Positions 44,390 through 54,916 of a stretch of DNA of 64,000 bases are shown here, one piece after another (the first letter of the stretch is position 1; the number at the start of each line of letters is the position of its first letter). The notes under the pieces were generated by a model. That model had not been told where the DNA came from. It saw only the letters and a program-made list of their open reading frames with translations, and did not search any database. The stretch comes from Crocinitomicaceae bacterium (GTDB lineage: Bacteria; Bacteroidota; Bacteroidia; Flavobacteriales_D; Crocinitomicaceae): positions 1-64,000 of the forward strand of contig JAGQYP010000016.1 in the NCBI GenBank assembly GCA_020436025.1, written 5' to 3'. The translations under genes and the position numbers were made by a program.

Positions 44390-47023
44390 TTATTTTGGAT
44401 TTCGAATGTCGACTGTTCCCTGAATTTCTGTTGGGATCAGTCCGGCTAATTTTATAGTAAATATTTTACAAACGAAGAAATAGGTTCCCTCCGACAAAAG
44501 CTTTCCATTTTCCATGTCTCTTCCATCCCACATGATGTTTGGGTTCTCCGTTTTGAAAACTAGCTGACCCCATCTGTTAAACACTTGGAAATCTACTTTC
44601 TCAACAAACTTGTAAGGGAAGATCGGATGATAAAGATCATTGCTGCCATCTCCATTCGGAGTAAAGACATTTGGAAGTTCATAAACACCGTCACAATTGT
44701 CAATACAGATGGTGTCGGAAGGCGTACTTTCATTTCCATATTCGGCGGAATCTACTGCTGTAATGTAGTAACATCCGGCTATCGAACCTTTTCCACCATC
44801 TGTGAAAGTCACATTTGAAGATCCTTGCAAAGAAGTCAAATACTCAAACGGTTGACCAGTAAACGGCGTGTAGTACAAATTGTAACTCATCACATCGTCT
44901 GCACATGTATTGTTTGGATTATCCCATTGTAAATAAACTTCTTCCAAATCACAATCTCCATCAATTTGAGGATTCGGTGGTGCGCAAGGTGGGGTATAAT
45001 CCCAAGGCACTCCACAGGCTACTTGCGACCAGTTCAACAGGGGATCGATCACTCCATCTTCATTGTAGTGTCCATCCGACATCACCTTATAGCAATAAGT
45101 TTGTTTGTTAATCAATCCTGTGTCAACATAGAAAGTATCCGTTGTGATTCCAATCAAATTAAATGTCCCACTACCAGTTGGAGTTTCCCTATAAACGTAG
45201 AAAGTATCGTTAATCCATGGTACATCCACATACCATGTTACATTCAATTCATTATCATTTGGGATCGTCGAAACAAAAATGGAGCTTGCTTCTGGAGACT
45301 TTCCTACTAAAAACTGACCGCTATATAGTTCAACAGCATAGGTATGTGCAGAATCTTGCGTATTAATGGAATTGTCCACAAATACAGTATCCAAAATCGT
45401 GATATCTGCATTTGTCGGTCCAGTATAAATCAAAGTGTTTGCTGCACCATGACCCACTGTCTTATACAATCGATAATGATACGGTCCAGGGAAGTTTGTA
45501 GTATCTAATTCTTTTGGTCGAGCCCAAACTACGGAATCATTTCCGGCAGCTACATCTGTGACATCAATGGAAACATTGGTAATAATTGGTACCTCGAAAT
45601 TCAATTCGGTACATATTTGCTCCGACATGCAAGATTCTTCATCATTTGTAAGGACAGTCACTACAACATAACAATAAGTAATCCCAATAACCAGATTGTT
45701 GGAGTCCACATAGAAAGTATCTCCAACATTTACCGTTCCAACCAAACTGTAACCAATATCTTCCGGAGTGGAAGAACAACAGTCGTCTGTGTAAGCAATA
45801 CTATCAGAACTTCTGTAAATCTTATAATAGGCCACGTTGGAACAAGGATGTGGATCCCAAGAAACTTGAATTGTTGTTCCGATGGGTTGTGTTGTCACAT
45901 TAGTTACTTGAGGTGCAACTACTTTGATATTCCACGTTTCTATATCCTTTAGAGGCACATTTGGGTCATTGTCTTCGGCTACAAAATTGATTGTGTAATC
46001 GCTTCTTCTGACTGCTTCACAATCTGGAGTCCATTCAAAAGTTCCTGTAATTGTTAAATCCGCCGATCCTCCTGTAAATGTTGAAGGATTTGTATTCAAA
46101 TTAAATGGCTCTCCAGCACTGGTCAAAGTGATGTAGTGGTTCCCTGGTGAAGTCGGATCTTCATTCGCCGTAACGTCTACACTTAAATAAGTTCCTGCTA
46201 CAACACAAGTATCTTCTATTGGATCGATTTCGGGTGGTCCATTGGCACACGGTTTTACAGTAATCTGCATATCTCGGATTACAGAACCAATATTGACACC
46301 ACTTCTCCACTCTCTTACTTTGATAGCCACATTGTATTCACCTACAGTAACAGGACCAGGTCCATCCCAGGTGATCGTACCCGTTACAGGATCAATCACA
46401 AAATTCCCGTTAACAGGTGCATTGAAATCATCTGGAAATTGATAAATCTGTGAGGAAAAATCTACACAAAATTCTCCCTTACAAAAAACCAATTCGTAAG
46501 ACAAAGAATCTCCGTCTGGGTCATAAGCTAAAGAGTTGTAAAACCATTGCTGACCCGCACATGCCAATTCCGGACAAGGACAATCATCAAACTGGACTGA
46601 ATTATTCGCCCCACCTAAAAATGGAGAGATCACCAATTCCGTCTCCACACAGAAGTATTTGTCTACGGAATTGACCACGTTGTTGACATCAATATTCCTG
46701 TTTGGATCGTGAAACCAAACCAAGTAAGATCCGGGACCTGATGTGTAGGTATGCTGACCTATGTAGGTGTTCTTCTGGGAATCAAAAGTTAAAAACTGGA
46801 TATTCGTTCTAGGCAATGTATCTTGCTGTCCGTCTCCATAATTGATTGTCAGAAAATCACGATCCGCTTCAGAGGAAGTTTTCGTACAAGTGGTAATGGT
46901 GAATTTATAGGTGTTATTTCCTAGGTACTCATAAGTAATCTCACCAGCACGGTTATGCGTAGCAAGTAAGGAACTTGACCAGGCAAAAATGATTGAAACT
47001 ATGACTAAAAACCTTATCACCAT
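44390..47023 (-). CDS. Large secreted protein with gliding-motility (T9SS type B) C-terminal domain
   Basis: 877 residues from the ATG at 47023; a TTG extension of six codons is less likely. After the signal (FLVIVSIIFAWSSSLLA) come THNRAGEITYEYLG and several Ig/PKD- and fibronectin III-like beta modules (INYGDGQQDT; GTITWDGPGPVTVGEYN; TIQVSWDPHPCSNVAYYKIY). The end is the type B sorting domain: LPNVFTPNGDGSNDLYHPIF, VFNRWGQLVFKT, WDGR and SEGTYFFVCKI. It should be exported by T9SS and attached to the cell surface. It lacks a recognised enzyme domain, so an adhesin-like role is likely. Confidence 0.88.
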   Translation of the reverse strand: MVIRFLVIVSIIFAWSSSLLATHNRAGEITYEYLGNNTYKFTITTCTKTSSEADRDFLTINYGDGQQDTLPRTNIQFLTFDSQKNTYIGQHTYTSGPGSYLVWFHDPNRNIDVNNVVNSVDKYFCVETELVISPFLGGANNSVQFDDCPCPELACAGQQWFYNSLAYDPDGDSLSYELVFCKGEFCVDFSSQIYQFPDDFNAPVNGNFVIDPVTGTITWDGPGPVTVGEYNVAIKVREWRSGVNIGSVIRDMQITVKPCANGPPEIDPIEDTCVVAGTYLSVDVTANEDPTSPGNHYITLTSAGEPFNLNTNPSTFTGGSADLTITGTFEWTPDCEAVRRSDYTINFVAEDNDPNVPLKDIETWNIKVVAPQVTNVTTQPIGTTIQVSWDPHPCSNVAYYKIYRSSDSIAYTDDCCSSTPEDIGYSLVGTVNVGDTFYVDSNNLVIGITYCYVVVTVLTNDEESCMSEQICTELNFEVPIITNVSIDVTDVAAGNDSVVWARPKELDTTNFPGPYHYRLYKTVGHGAANTLIYTGPTNADITILDTVFVDNSINTQDSAHTYAVELYSGQFLVGKSPEASSIFVSTIPNDNELNVTWYVDVPWINDTFYVYRETPTGSGTFNLIGITTDTFYVDTGLINKQTYCYKVMSDGHYNEDGVIDPLLNWSQVACGVPWDYTPPCAPPNPQIDGDCDLEEVYLQWDNPNNTCADDVMSYNLYYTPFTGQPFEYLTSLQGSSNVTFTDGGKGSIAGCYYITAVDSAEYGNESTPSDTICIDNCDGVYELPNVFTPNGDGSNDLYHPIFPYKFVEKVDFQVFNRWGQLVFKTENPNIMWDGRDMENGKLLSEGTYFFVCKIFTIKLAGLIPTEIQGTVDIRNPK

Positions 47024-47116
47024 TCTTTCAGAACGAATCAACTAAATTATGGATTAATAATTATAAATCATATTAAATAACACCCCAAATCAACATAAAT
47101 TATACTATTCCTTCAA

Positions 47117-48571
47117 ATGCAATCAGAAATTGATACTTTTATGAAAAATTTCAAAATGATTAGAGCAGTACTAAATACTACACATAATACAGACGAAAAC
47201 ATTGTTTACTTGGTTGAGAACGCTGAAAAATTTAACAATATTGTTTCAGAGAAAAAGATCTCTTTCAAGTCACTTTCCAACAAGCTTAAAGATAAAGAAG
47301 ATGCACACTTTGTAAATGATCTAAGCAATCAGATTTTTTACGGTGTACTTAACGAGGATTTGGAAAAATGTAGAAGACTAGGTTCCAAGGCTCAAAAATC
47401 CTTTTCCGGAGAAAATTTAAATATTTCAATCAAATTTGATGGGAATGAAGAGAAAGTACTGGCCTTTTTAGAAGGATTTCTAATGAGTACTTACGATTTC
47501 AGAAAATATTTTTCAGAAGAGAAAAAGTCAAAAATTGGACAATTGACCCTAATTTCTGATTTGGATGCAAAAAAATTAGAAGAGACTCAAAATACAGTAG
47601 AAGCAGCTTTGTGGACAAGAGAAATGGTCAACGAACCTGTTTCCTATTTAAATGCTCCAAAGTTGGCAAAAGAAATCGAAGCTTTATTCTCCAATACTTC
47701 GGCAAAAGTGGAAGTTTTTGAAAAAGCCAAAATCGAGTCTTTAAAAATGGGTGGATTATTAGCCGTAAACAAAGGCTCAATTGATCCCCCAACATTTACA
47801 ATCATTGAATACAAACCTGCCAGTCCAATCAATTCCAAACCGATCGTTTTGGTTGGAAAAGGAGTTGTTTACGATACGGGAGGATTAAGTTTAAAACCCA
47901 CTCCTAACTCCATGGATTTAATGAAATCGGATATGGGAGGCGCTGCAATGATGTGTGGAACAACAGCTGCAGTAGTTAAGAATAATTTACCTCTTCACAT
48001 TATTACTTTGATCCCTGCAACAGATAACAGACCAGGTGGAAATGCTTATGCTCCGGGTGATGTGATCAAAATGTACAACGGAAAAACAGTTGAAGTTTTG
48101 AATACGGACGCAGAAGGAAGAATGATTTTAGCAGATGCGCTTTCTTATGGAGATAAATTTGAACCGATGTTGGTTATCGATGCCGCAACGCTAACTGGAG
48201 CGGCCATTAGAGCCATCGGAACATATGCTTCTTGTATCATGGGGAATGCAGATGAAAAATATTTCGATCTTTTGGAAGAATCAGGAAAGGAGACTTTTGA
48301 AAGAACGGTAAAACTTCCATTCTGGGAAGAATATGGAGAAGAAATGAAATCTAAGATTGCCGATTTGAAAAATATTGGCGGCCCATATGCGGGAATGATC
48401 TCAGCTGGGAAATTTTTAGAGCATTTCACCACTTCACCTTATATTCATATTGATATTGCGGGACCTTCATTTACGCAAAGTCCTAAAAACTATGAGAGTT
48501 ATGGTGGTACGGGTTACGGAGTAAGATTACTTTATAATTTCTTAAAAAAAGTAGCGAATGGAAAAGCATAA
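47117..48571 (+). CDS. pepA: Leucyl aminopeptidase (M17 family)
   Basis: 484 residues. The C-terminal catalytic domain is clear: VGKGVVYDTGGLSLKP, MKSDMGGAAMMCGT, and NTDAEGRMILADALSYG, giving the two-metal ligands and the catalytic Lys/Arg. The N-terminal half is divergent, as is common. It removes N-terminal residues from peptides in the cytoplasm. It overlaps pdxA by 14 bases. Confidence 0.93.
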   Translation: MQSEIDTFMKNFKMIRAVLNTTHNTDENIVYLVENAEKFNNIVSEKKISFKSLSNKLKDKEDAHFVNDLSNQIFYGVLNEDLEKCRRLGSKAQKSFSGENLNISIKFDGNEEKVLAFLEGFLMSTYDFRKYFSEEKKSKIGQLTLISDLDAKKLEETQNTVEAALWTREMVNEPVSYLNAPKLAKEIEALFSNTSAKVEVFEKAKIESLKMGGLLAVNKGSIDPPTFTIIEYKPASPINSKPIVLVGKGVVYDTGGLSLKPTPNSMDLMKSDMGGAAMMCGTTAAVVKNNLPLHIITLIPATDNRPGGNAYAPGDVIKMYNGKTVEVLNTDAEGRMILADALSYGDKFEPMLVIDAATLTGAAIRAIGTYASCIMGNADEKYFDLLEESGKETFERTVKLPFWEEYGEEMKSKIADLKNIGGPYAGMISAGKFLEHFTTSPYIHIDIAGPSFTQSPKNYESYGGTGYGVRLLYNFLKKVANGKA

Positions 48572-49616
48572 TATCAGAGTAGGAATCACGATGGGTGATA
48601 TCAATGGAATTGGTCCTGAAATCATCATCAAAGCTTTAGCCGATACCCGCTATTTTTCTGATTTCACGCCGATCATATACGGTTCAGCGAAAGTCATGTC
48701 CTTTCACAAAAAAGCCATTGACGATCAGTACTTCAATTTTCAATCCGTTAAAAATGCAGATGAAGCCAAACCAAAAAAGGTAAGTGTCATCAATTGTTGG
48801 AATGAGGAAGTTCAAATTACTTTGGGAGAATCCAATACTATTGGCGGAGAATACGCTTTTAAAAGTTTGGAAGCGGCTACCAAAGATTTAGCAGCGAATA
48901 AAATTGATGTTTTAGTTACTGCACCCATCAATAAAAAGTCGATTCAGGATGCTGGATTCAAATTTCCAGGGCACACTGAATATTTAGCCGATCTTGCAAA
49001 TGTAAAGGAAGCTTTAATGCTGATGGTCTATGACAACTTGAGAGTTGCCTTAGTCACTGCTCACGAACCTTTAAAGGATGTTGCGGCTAAGATTTCTAAG
49101 GAAAGTGTCACGCATAAAATCAATCAATTGCATCAGTCTTTGACCAAAGATTTTGGAATCCGCAGACCAAAGATTGCGGTTTTAGGACTGAATCCACATG
49201 CCGGAGAAAGAGGGAATATGGGTGATGAAGAAATCAACCATATCATTCCAGCAATAGGAGAATGTAAATCTAAAGAAATGCTTGTTTATGGTCCCTATGC
49301 GGCTGATAGTTTCTTTGGATCAGAAAATCTGAAAAATTTTGATGGTATTGTAGCTATGTATCACGATCAAGGATTAACAGGTTTCAAAAGCATTGCCTTT
49401 GGAAATGGAGTGAATTATACAGCTGGATTACCGATTGTAAGAACTTCTCCAGATCATGGTACTGCCATGGATATCGCGGGTAAAAATATTGCCAAAGAAA
49501 ATTCATTCCGAAATGCCATATTTTTAGCGCTAGATGTCTACAAAAATCGAATGTTAGAAAAGGAAATTACAGCCAATCCTCTGAAAGTTCAAAAATCAGA
49601 GCTGAAGAATGATTAA
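48558..49616 (+). CDS. pdxA: 4-hydroxythreonine-4-phosphate dehydrogenase
   Basis: 352 residues. Metal-binding His residues are seen in FPGHTEYLADL, MYHDQGLTGFK and TSPDHGTAMDIAG; VLVTAPINKKSI and GLNPHAGERGNMG are the other signatures. It oxidises 4-phosphohydroxy-L-threonine in the pyridoxal phosphate pathway. Other pdx genes are not in the window. It overlaps pepA at its start and precedes the promoter of the DUF177 operon. Confidence 0.96.
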   Translation: MEKHNIRVGITMGDINGIGPEIIIKALADTRYFSDFTPIIYGSAKVMSFHKKAIDDQYFNFQSVKNADEAKPKKVSVINCWNEEVQITLGESNTIGGEYAFKSLEAATKDLAANKIDVLVTAPINKKSIQDAGFKFPGHTEYLADLANVKEALMLMVYDNLRVALVTAHEPLKDVAAKISKESVTHKINQLHQSLTKDFGIRRPKIAVLGLNPHAGERGNMGDEEINHIIPAIGECKSKEMLVYGPYAADSFFGSENLKNFDGIVAMYHDQGLTGFKSIAFGNGVNYTAGLPIVRTSPDHGTAMDIAGKNIAKENSFRNAIFLALDVYKNRMLEKEITANPLKVQKSELKND

Positions 49617-49624
49617 TTTTCTTT

Positions 49625-49653
49625 TTGTATAAAAATTATTATCCCTATCTTTG
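49625..49653 (+). promoter_or_regulatory. Complete promoter (TTG, 18 bases, TATCTTTG) of the DUF177-rpmF operon
   Basis: TTG at 49625-49627 and TATCTTTG at 49646-49653 with an 18-base spacer match the Bacteroidota TTG/TAnnTTTG promoter exactly. A start of transcription near 49660 rules out the TTG at 49625 as a start codon for the gene below and supports GTG at 49673. Confidence 0.8.
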
Positions 49654-49672
49654 CCCTCTTAAATTTAGAAGG

Positions 49673-50233
49673 GTGGATAGTTTTGACAAGACATTTGATA
49701 TTAATTTCAGCTCTTTAAAAACTGGAACTCACGAATTTAAGTACGTCATTGACGACACGTTCTTTGATCAACTGGAATTGGAAAGAGATTTCAAGGAATC
49801 ACAGATTGAATTTGATGTCCTTTTGAACAAATCGGAAAACATGTTGACTTTCGATTTTGAATTAAAAGGCACTGCAAAAATGCCCTGCGGTAGATGCATG
49901 GATGATGTGGAATTCAATATTAGCGGTGATTACAGACAAGTAGTGAAATTCGGAGAAGAAACCATACAAGAAGATGAATTGTGGGTTTTAGGGAATAGTG
50001 AGTACAAAATCAATATTGGACCACTGATTTACGAATTTTCAATGTTGTCGATGCCTTCCAATGTTCATCATGAAAATGAAGAAGATTGCAATGAAGAATA
50101 CCTTGAAAGTATTTCTGATTATTTGTTGACCGAAGCGCCTGAAGAAAATGACCAGGAAGACGAAGAGGATACAAACGATGAAATTGACCCTCGTTGGAGT
50201 CAGTTACAGAACTTAAAATATAAAAACAATTAG
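49673..50233 (+). CDS. DUF177 (YceD-like) protein, GTG start
   Basis: 186 residues from GTG at 49673 (first residues [12 protein letters not shown]); a longer frame reaches 49625 but its start lies inside the promoter. The DUF177 motif [12 protein letters not shown] (CxxC) is at about residues 77-88, then FSGDYR-like strands; the C-terminus is strongly acidic ([14 protein letters not shown]). DUF177/YceD is linked to 23S rRNA maturation in plants and bacteria and almost always precedes rpmF, as here (two-base gap). Confidence 0.9.
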   Translation: MDSFDKTFDINFSSLKTGTHEFKYVIDDTFFDQLELERDFKESQIEFDVLLNKSENMLTFDFELKGTAKMPCGRCMDDVEFNISGDYRQVVKFGEETIQEDELWVLGNSEYKINIGPLIYEFSMLSMPSNVHHENEEDCNEEYLESISDYLLTEAPEENDQEDEEDTNDEIDPRWSQLQNLKYKNN

Positions 50234-50235
50234 AG

Positions 50236-50427
50236 ATGGCACATCCTAAGAGAAAACAGTCGAAGACTAGAAGAGACAAAAGAAGAACTCATGTGAAAGC
50301 AGTTGCTGCTAACGTATCAACTTGTCCTACAACTGGACAACCACATTTGTTCCACAGAGCTCACTGGCACGAAGGAAAATTATACTACAAAGGAAAAGTT
50401 ATTTTAGAAAAAGAAGTTGCAGTATAA
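50236..50427 (+). CDS. rpmF: Ribosomal protein L32
   Basis: 63 residues: [20 protein letters not shown] then [18 protein letters not shown] and the YYKGKVI end. Only one Cys is kept where zinc-type L32 has four, as usual in Bacteroidota, so this is a non-zinc form. It is a component of the 50S subunit, cotranscribed with DUF177 and plsX-fabH downstream. Confidence 0.95.
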   Translation: MAHPKRKQSKTRRDKRRTHVKAVAANVSTCPTTGQPHLFHRAHWHEGKLYYKGKVILEKEVAV

Positions 50428-50476
50428 TTCGTAATTCTTTGTTATCTTCCCCTCGAATTTGAGGAAGAACTAAGAT

Positions 50477-51415
50477 ATGAAAATTGCAATAGATATTATG
50501 GGCGGAGACTTTGCTCCTGATGCAAATATATCAGGAGCCATAGAGGCCCGAAAAGAACTTCCTGATGAATGTACCATCGTCCTTTTGGGTGATGAACAAG
50601 ACATTCTAAATTCCCTTAAAAAGCATAGCGGAGATCCAAGTCAGTTTGAAATTATTCCAACTTCTGGAGTAGTTACAATGAGTGATCATCCAGCTCGAGT
50701 AATTAGTCAGAAACCCGATTCCAGTTTGGTCAAAGGTTTCCGATTATTGGCTGCGGGTGAAATCGATTGTTTTGCAAGTACGGGAAATACAGGAGCCATG
50801 TTAGCTGGTTCCATTTTGGTGATCAATACGATTCCAGGTGTCATCAGACCTTGTATCACCTCTTCACTCCCTCGCCAGGACGGTAAGCACAATTTAATTC
50901 TTGATGTAGGTTCCAACGCAGATTGCAAGCCGGATGTCTTGTATCAATTTGCTATTCTTGGAAATATTTATGCTAAACTTATTTTAGGTTTTGAAACGCC
51001 TAAGGTTGGTTTGTTGAATATTGGAGAAGAAGAGGAAAAAGGGAATTTGCTGACCCAATCTGCACACAAATTAATGAAAGACACGGACGACTTCAATTTT
51101 ATTGGTAACGTGGAATCCCGATATATTTTCGAAGATTTTGCCGATGTGATTGTGTGTGACGGATTTACAGGAAATGTTATCCTGAAAGAGGCAGAGGGGA
51201 TGTACAAATTAATCAAGAAAAGAGGGATCGAAGACGAATATTTTAATAAATTTAACTACGAAAATTACGGTGGAACCCCAATTTTGGGAATAAATTCGAA
51301 TGTTATCATCGGACATGGGATCTCAAGTGGAAAAGCTGTAAAAAATATGTTAGTTTTGTCCTACGAAGTGACAAAAAACAAACTTTCGAGTAGAATAAAA
51401 GAACTTTTCAAATAA
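50477..51415 (+). CDS. plsX: Phosphate acyltransferase PlsX
   Basis: 312 residues beginning [20 protein letters not shown]; typical motifs include [47 protein letters not shown] and [16 protein letters not shown]. It makes acyl phosphate from acyl-ACP, the first step of phospholipid synthesis. It sits between rpmF and fabH in the classic order, 49 bases after rpmF. Confidence 0.96.
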   Translation: MKIAIDIMGGDFAPDANISGAIEARKELPDECTIVLLGDEQDILNSLKKHSGDPSQFEIIPTSGVVTMSDHPARVISQKPDSSLVKGFRLLAAGEIDCFASTGNTGAMLAGSILVINTIPGVIRPCITSSLPRQDGKHNLILDVGSNADCKPDVLYQFAILGNIYAKLILGFETPKVGLLNIGEEEEKGNLLTQSAHKLMKDTDDFNFIGNVESRYIFEDFADVIVCDGFTGNVILKEAEGMYKLIKKRGIEDEYFNKFNYENYGGTPILGINSNVIIGHGISSGKAVKNMLVLSYEVTKNKLSSRIKELFK

Positions 51416-51416
51416 A

Positions 51417-52409
51417 ATGTCAAAAATCACAGCAGCTATTACAGGTATTCAAGGTTATGTTCCAGATGACGTGATGACCAATCATGACCTGGAGAAAATC
51501 GTTGATACCAATGATGAATGGATCAGATCTAGAACAGGAATTGAAGAAAGAAGAATTCTTAAAGGAGAACCGTGTTCTTATATAGGTGTAAAAGCTGTAG
51601 AAGGATTATTAGCAAAAACAGGAACAGATCCATTGGATATCGATCTTGTTATTTGTGGGACTGTCACTCCGGATTACGGATTCCCAAGTACGGCTAACTT
51701 AATTTGTGATAAAGTTGGAATGAAGAATGCCTGGGGTTACGATTTAATCGCAGCTTGCTCAGGTTTTATATATGGTTTAACTACAGCAGCCGCTTTTATT
51801 GAAAGTGGAAAACATAAAAAAATCATCGTTATTGGAATTGATAAAATGTCGGCGATCTTGAATTATGAAGATCGAACTACTTGTGTCATTTTTGGTGATG
51901 GTGGAGGAGCTGCTTTGGTAGAACCCAATGAAGAAGGATTAGGTGTTGTGGATACTATCATGAGATCTGACGGTGCCGGAGTCGAGTATTTGTACCAACC
52001 AGGTGGAGGGTCTGCAAATCCAGCTTCCCACGAGACTGTAGATCAAAGAATGCATTTTGTTCATCAGGAAGGAAAGCAAGTATTTAAATTTGCTGTAACC
52101 AATATGGCTGATGTATCTGCCGAAATCATGGAAAGAAATAATCTGACTAGCGACGATATTGATTGGTTGGTACCCCATCAGGCCAATTTGAGAATTATTG
52201 ATGCAACTGCCAATAGAATGGGATTACCTAAGGAAAAGGTGATGATCAACATTCAAAAGTATGGAAATACAACTGCTGGTACGCTTCCATTATGTTTGTG
52301 GGATTGGGAAAAGCAATTGAAAAAAGGAGATAATTTAATTTTGTCCGCATTTGGTGGTGGCTTCACATGGGGAGCAATCTACTTGAAGTGGGCATACGAT
52401 TCAAAATAA
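51417..52409 (+). CDS. fabH: 3-oxoacyl-ACP synthase III
   Basis: 330 residues. Catalytic Cys 114 lies in [11 protein letters not shown]; His and Asn follow in [11 protein letters not shown] and [18 protein letters not shown] is typical of the family. It condenses acetyl-CoA (or a branched primer) with malonyl-ACP to start fatty acid synthesis. It starts one base after plsX, in an operon with accB and accC. Confidence 0.96.
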   Translation: MSKITAAITGIQGYVPDDVMTNHDLEKIVDTNDEWIRSRTGIEERRILKGEPCSYIGVKAVEGLLAKTGTDPLDIDLVICGTVTPDYGFPSTANLICDKVGMKNAWGYDLIAACSGFIYGLTTAAAFIESGKHKKIIVIGIDKMSAILNYEDRTTCVIFGDGGGAALVEPNEEGLGVVDTIMRSDGAGVEYLYQPGGGSANPASHETVDQRMHFVHQEGKQVFKFAVTNMADVSAEIMERNNLTSDDIDWLVPHQANLRIIDATANRMGLPKEKVMINIQKYGNTTAGTLPLCLWDWEKQLKKGDNLILSAFGGGFTWGAIYLKWAYDSK

Positions 52410-52424
52410 AGTAAACTTAGAAAT

Positions 52425-52937
52425 ATGAACTTAGGTGAAATTCAAGATCTAATAAAATTCGTTGCCAAATCTGGTGTTAGCGAAGTAGAGATCGAACAAA
52501 AAGATTTCAAAATCACGATCAAAGCTGAAAACCTTAAAAAGAAAAAAGAACAAGAGCAGATTTTTGTTCAGGCAGCTCCAGCTCCAATGGCAGCAATGCC
52601 TGCAGCGGCTCCAGTTGCAGCAGCTCCGGCTCCAGCAGCAGCTCCAGCCCCAGCAGCGGCAGCGGCAGCACCTGCACCAGCTGATGATGAATCAAAATAT
52701 GTTACAATTAAGTCGCCGATGATCGGTACTTTCTATCGTTCACCTTCTCCAGATAAAGATGCATTTGTGCAAGTTGGAGATTCAGTTAAACCTGGTGATT
52801 GTATCTGTATTATCGAAGCCATGAAACTTTTCAACGAAATCGAATCTGAAGTATCAGGTAAAATCGTGAAAGTTCTAGTTGATGATGCTTCACCAGTAGA
52901 ATATGATCAACCATTATTCTTGGTTGACCCAGCTTAA
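52425..52937 (+). CDS. accB: Acetyl-CoA carboxylase biotin carboxyl carrier protein
   Basis: 170 residues. An N-terminal helical part (about 1-45) is joined by an Ala/Pro linker (about 50-88) to a biotinyl domain with [10 protein letters not shown]; Lys 134 is the biotinylation site. [15 protein letters not shown] begins the domain. It carries CO2 from AccC to the carboxyltransferase for malonyl-CoA. The linker is low-complexity at the DNA level too, which is normal. Confidence 0.96.
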   Translation: MNLGEIQDLIKFVAKSGVSEVEIEQKDFKITIKAENLKKKKEQEQIFVQAAPAPMAAMPAAAPVAAAPAPAAAPAPAAAAAAPAPADDESKYVTIKSPMIGTFYRSPSPDKDAFVQVGDSVKPGDCICIIEAMKLFNEIESEVSGKIVKVLVDDASPVEYDQPLFLVDPA

Positions 52938-52959
52938 TTGTTAGACCAAAAAAGAAATT

Positions 52960-54294
52960 ATGTTTAAGAAGATTCTTATTGCAAATAGAGGGGAAATTGC
53001 CCTTAGAGTAATAAGAACTTGTAAGGAGATGGGCATCAAAACGGTGGCTGTTTATTCCACTGCGGATAAAGACAGTTTACACGTAAGATTTGCCGACGAA
53101 GCCGTATGTATCGGTCCTCCTCCAAGTTCTGAATCCTATCTTCAGATACCTAAAATTATTGCAGCTGCAGAAATTACAAATGCGGATGCAATTCACCCTG
53201 GCTATGGGTTCCTTTCTGAGAATGCAAAATTCTCTAGAGTTTGTCAAGAGCACAACATCAAGTTTATCGGTGCCTTGCCAGAACAAATTGAAGGAATGGG
53301 AGACAAAGCTACAGCCAAAGCGACTATGATCAAGGCAGGTGTACCATGTATCCCAGGTTCGGAAGGTATTCTAAAGGATATTAAAGAAGCGATGAAAATC
53401 GCTAAAAAGATTAAATACCCTGTCATTCTTAAAGCAACTGCCGGTGGTGGTGGTAAGGGAATGCGTGTGGTTTGGAAAGAAGAAGATTTGGAAAATGCAT
53501 GGAGTTCTGCTCGACAAGAAGCTGGTGCAGCTTTTGGAAACGACGGAATGTACATGGAGAAATTCATCGAAGAGCCAAGACATATTGAGATTCAGATTGC
53601 GGGTGACCAATACGGGAACGCTTGTCATATGTCTGAAAGAGACTGTTCGATCCAAAGAAGACACCAAAAATTGGTTGAAGAAACTCCTTCTCCATTCATG
53701 ACTCCTGCGCTTAGAAAGAAAATGGGAGAAGCTGCGATCAAAGCAACGAAAGCAGTAAATTATGAGGGTGTTGGAACGGTAGAGTTTTTGGTGGACAAAA
53801 ACAGAAACTTCTACTTCATGGAAATGAATACCCGTATTCAGGTAGAGCACACAATTACTGAAGAGGTGATCAACTTCGACTTGATTAAAGAGCAAATTAA
53901 AATTGCTTGGGGAGATAAAATTTCTGGTAAGAATTACGAACCTCAAATGCACTCCATTCAGTGTCGTATCAATGCGGAAGATCCTGAAAATGGATTCAGA
54001 CCATCTCCTGGGAAAATTGAAACGTATCACGAACCAGGTGGACATGGATTGAGATTGGACACACACGTGTATGCGAGCTATGTGATTCCTCCTTATTATG
54101 ACTCAATGATCTCTAAATTGATCGTTGTGGCGCAAACGAGAGAGGAAGCCATCACAAAAATGCAAAGAGCCTTGGATGAATATATCATCGAAGGAGTAAA
54201 GACTACCATTCCTTTCCATCAAAAACTGATGAAAGACGAAAAATTCAGAGCAGGTGATTTCACTACGAAATTCCTCGAGGATTTTGAATTTTAA
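52960..54294 (+). CDS. accC: Biotin carboxylase
   Basis: 444 residues: [20 protein letters not shown], the ATP-grasp loop [30 protein letters not shown] substrate region ([19 protein letters not shown]), and [15 protein letters not shown]. It carboxylates biotin on AccB with ATP and bicarbonate. Directly after accB (22 bases). The operon ends with an intrinsic terminator 13 bases past the stop. A long minus-strand open frame inside it is not a gene. Confidence 0.97.
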   Translation: MFKKILIANRGEIALRVIRTCKEMGIKTVAVYSTADKDSLHVRFADEAVCIGPPPSSESYLQIPKIIAAAEITNADAIHPGYGFLSENAKFSRVCQEHNIKFIGALPEQIEGMGDKATAKATMIKAGVPCIPGSEGILKDIKEAMKIAKKIKYPVILKATAGGGGKGMRVVWKEEDLENAWSSARQEAGAAFGNDGMYMEKFIEEPRHIEIQIAGDQYGNACHMSERDCSIQRRHQKLVEETPSPFMTPALRKKMGEAAIKATKAVNYEGVGTVEFLVDKNRNFYFMEMNTRIQVEHTITEEVINFDLIKEQIKIAWGDKISGKNYEPQMHSIQCRINAEDPENGFRPSPGKIETYHEPGGHGLRLDTHVYASYVIPPYYDSMISKLIVVAQTREEAITKMQRALDEYIIEGVKTTIPFHQKLMKDEKFRAGDFTTKFLEDFEF

Positions 54295-54306
54295 GATAAT
54301 GATTGA

Positions 54307-54332
54307 AAAGGAGTCGAAAGGCTCCTTTTTTT
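54307..54332 (+). terminator. Terminator of the DUF177-accC operon
   Basis: AAAGGAG (54307-54313) pairs with CTCCTTT (54322-54328), followed by a T-run to 54332. The run ends exactly at the ATG of the next lipoprotein gene, so that gene must start at 54333 and probably depends on its own promoter or read-through. Confidence 0.9.
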
Positions 54333-54884
54333 ATGCCAAATTTGATTCACATAGTATGGATATTATTCTTATTCTCTTGCCAACAAAAAGAAGAATCTAA
54401 TACTTCATTGGTCAAATGCAACGGTGCAGAAATCGAAATCCAATTAGAATCCCGATCCGATTCCTCTTTTCTTTTAAAACCTAAAGTGGGCTCAGAAAAT
54501 GACCCAAAGAAAAACTGGGATATCCCCTACCCAGTCTACCACTGGGAAATTGCAGATATTGATGAAGATGGTTGTGATGAAATTCTTGTTGGAGTATTAA
54601 AATCCACTCGATACGATCCAAAGCCAGCCAAAAGACTTTTTATTTTCAAATTATTTGAAGGGTATATCCGTCCAAAATGGATGGGGTCCCGCTTAAGTCA
54701 GCCCTTGGTTAATTTTAAGGTGATTGATCTTGATGGCACCAAAGTTCTATCCATCGAACGGGAAAAAAATGGTAATTTCTTACTCGCCCTATACTCCTAT
54801 TCTTCCTTTGGATTGGAGTTTGAAAATTATTTGGTTCGAGACAAAGAAATGGAGGATGTGGAAATGCTATTCACCTTTCTGTAA
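54333..54884 (+). CDS. Lipoprotein with calcium-binding-like DxDxDG motif
   Basis: 183 residues from the ATG at 54333 (MPNLIHIVWILFLFSCQQKE), a lipoprotein signal with Cys 16; an upstream TTG frame overlaps the terminator and is rejected. A DIDEDGCDEILVGVL motif resembles FG-GAP/VCBS-like calcium loops, followed by FKLFEGYIRPKWMGSRL and VIDLDGTKVL. Function unknown; a surface or periplasmic lipoprotein. Its stop codon lies inside a long palindrome. Confidence 0.65.
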   Translation: MPNLIHIVWILFLFSCQQKEESNTSLVKCNGAEIEIQLESRSDSSFLLKPKVGSENDPKKNWDIPYPVYHWEIADIDEDGCDEILVGVLKSTRYDPKPAKRLFIFKLFEGYIRPKWMGSRLSQPLVNFKVIDLDGTKVLSIEREKNGNFLLALYSYSSFGLEFENYLVRDKEMEDVEMLFTFL

Positions 54885-54910
54885 CTGACGGTTGAAACCG
54901 TCAGTTACAG
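54879..54910. terminator. 15-bp perfect palindrome between convergent genes
   Basis: CTGTAACTGACGGTT (54879-54893) and AACCGTCAGTTACAG (54896-54910) are perfectly complementary around a two-base centre. It includes the stop codon of the upstream lipoprotein gene. No T-run follows on either strand, so it is an atypical terminator or RNA 3' end structure for both convergent genes. Confidence 0.55.
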
Positions 54911-54916
54911 AAAGTA

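Noticed and set aside
49625..49672. Longer DUF177 protein starting at TTG 49625
   Set aside because: The promoter overlaps the proposed start and the extra residues look unlike the family.
52560..52685. GCAGCTCC-like repeats in accB as a possible tandem repeat locus
   Set aside because: They encode the normal Ala/Pro linker of BCCP in frame.
53371..54066. 231-codon minus-strand open frame within accC
   Set aside because: It lies fully inside a strongly conserved biotin carboxylase; its translation is low in plausible motifs and it has no promoter.
54303..54332. Longer lipoprotein starting at TTG 54303
   Set aside because: The segment is the accC terminator hairpin, and the ATG at 54333 gives a clean lipoprotein signal.
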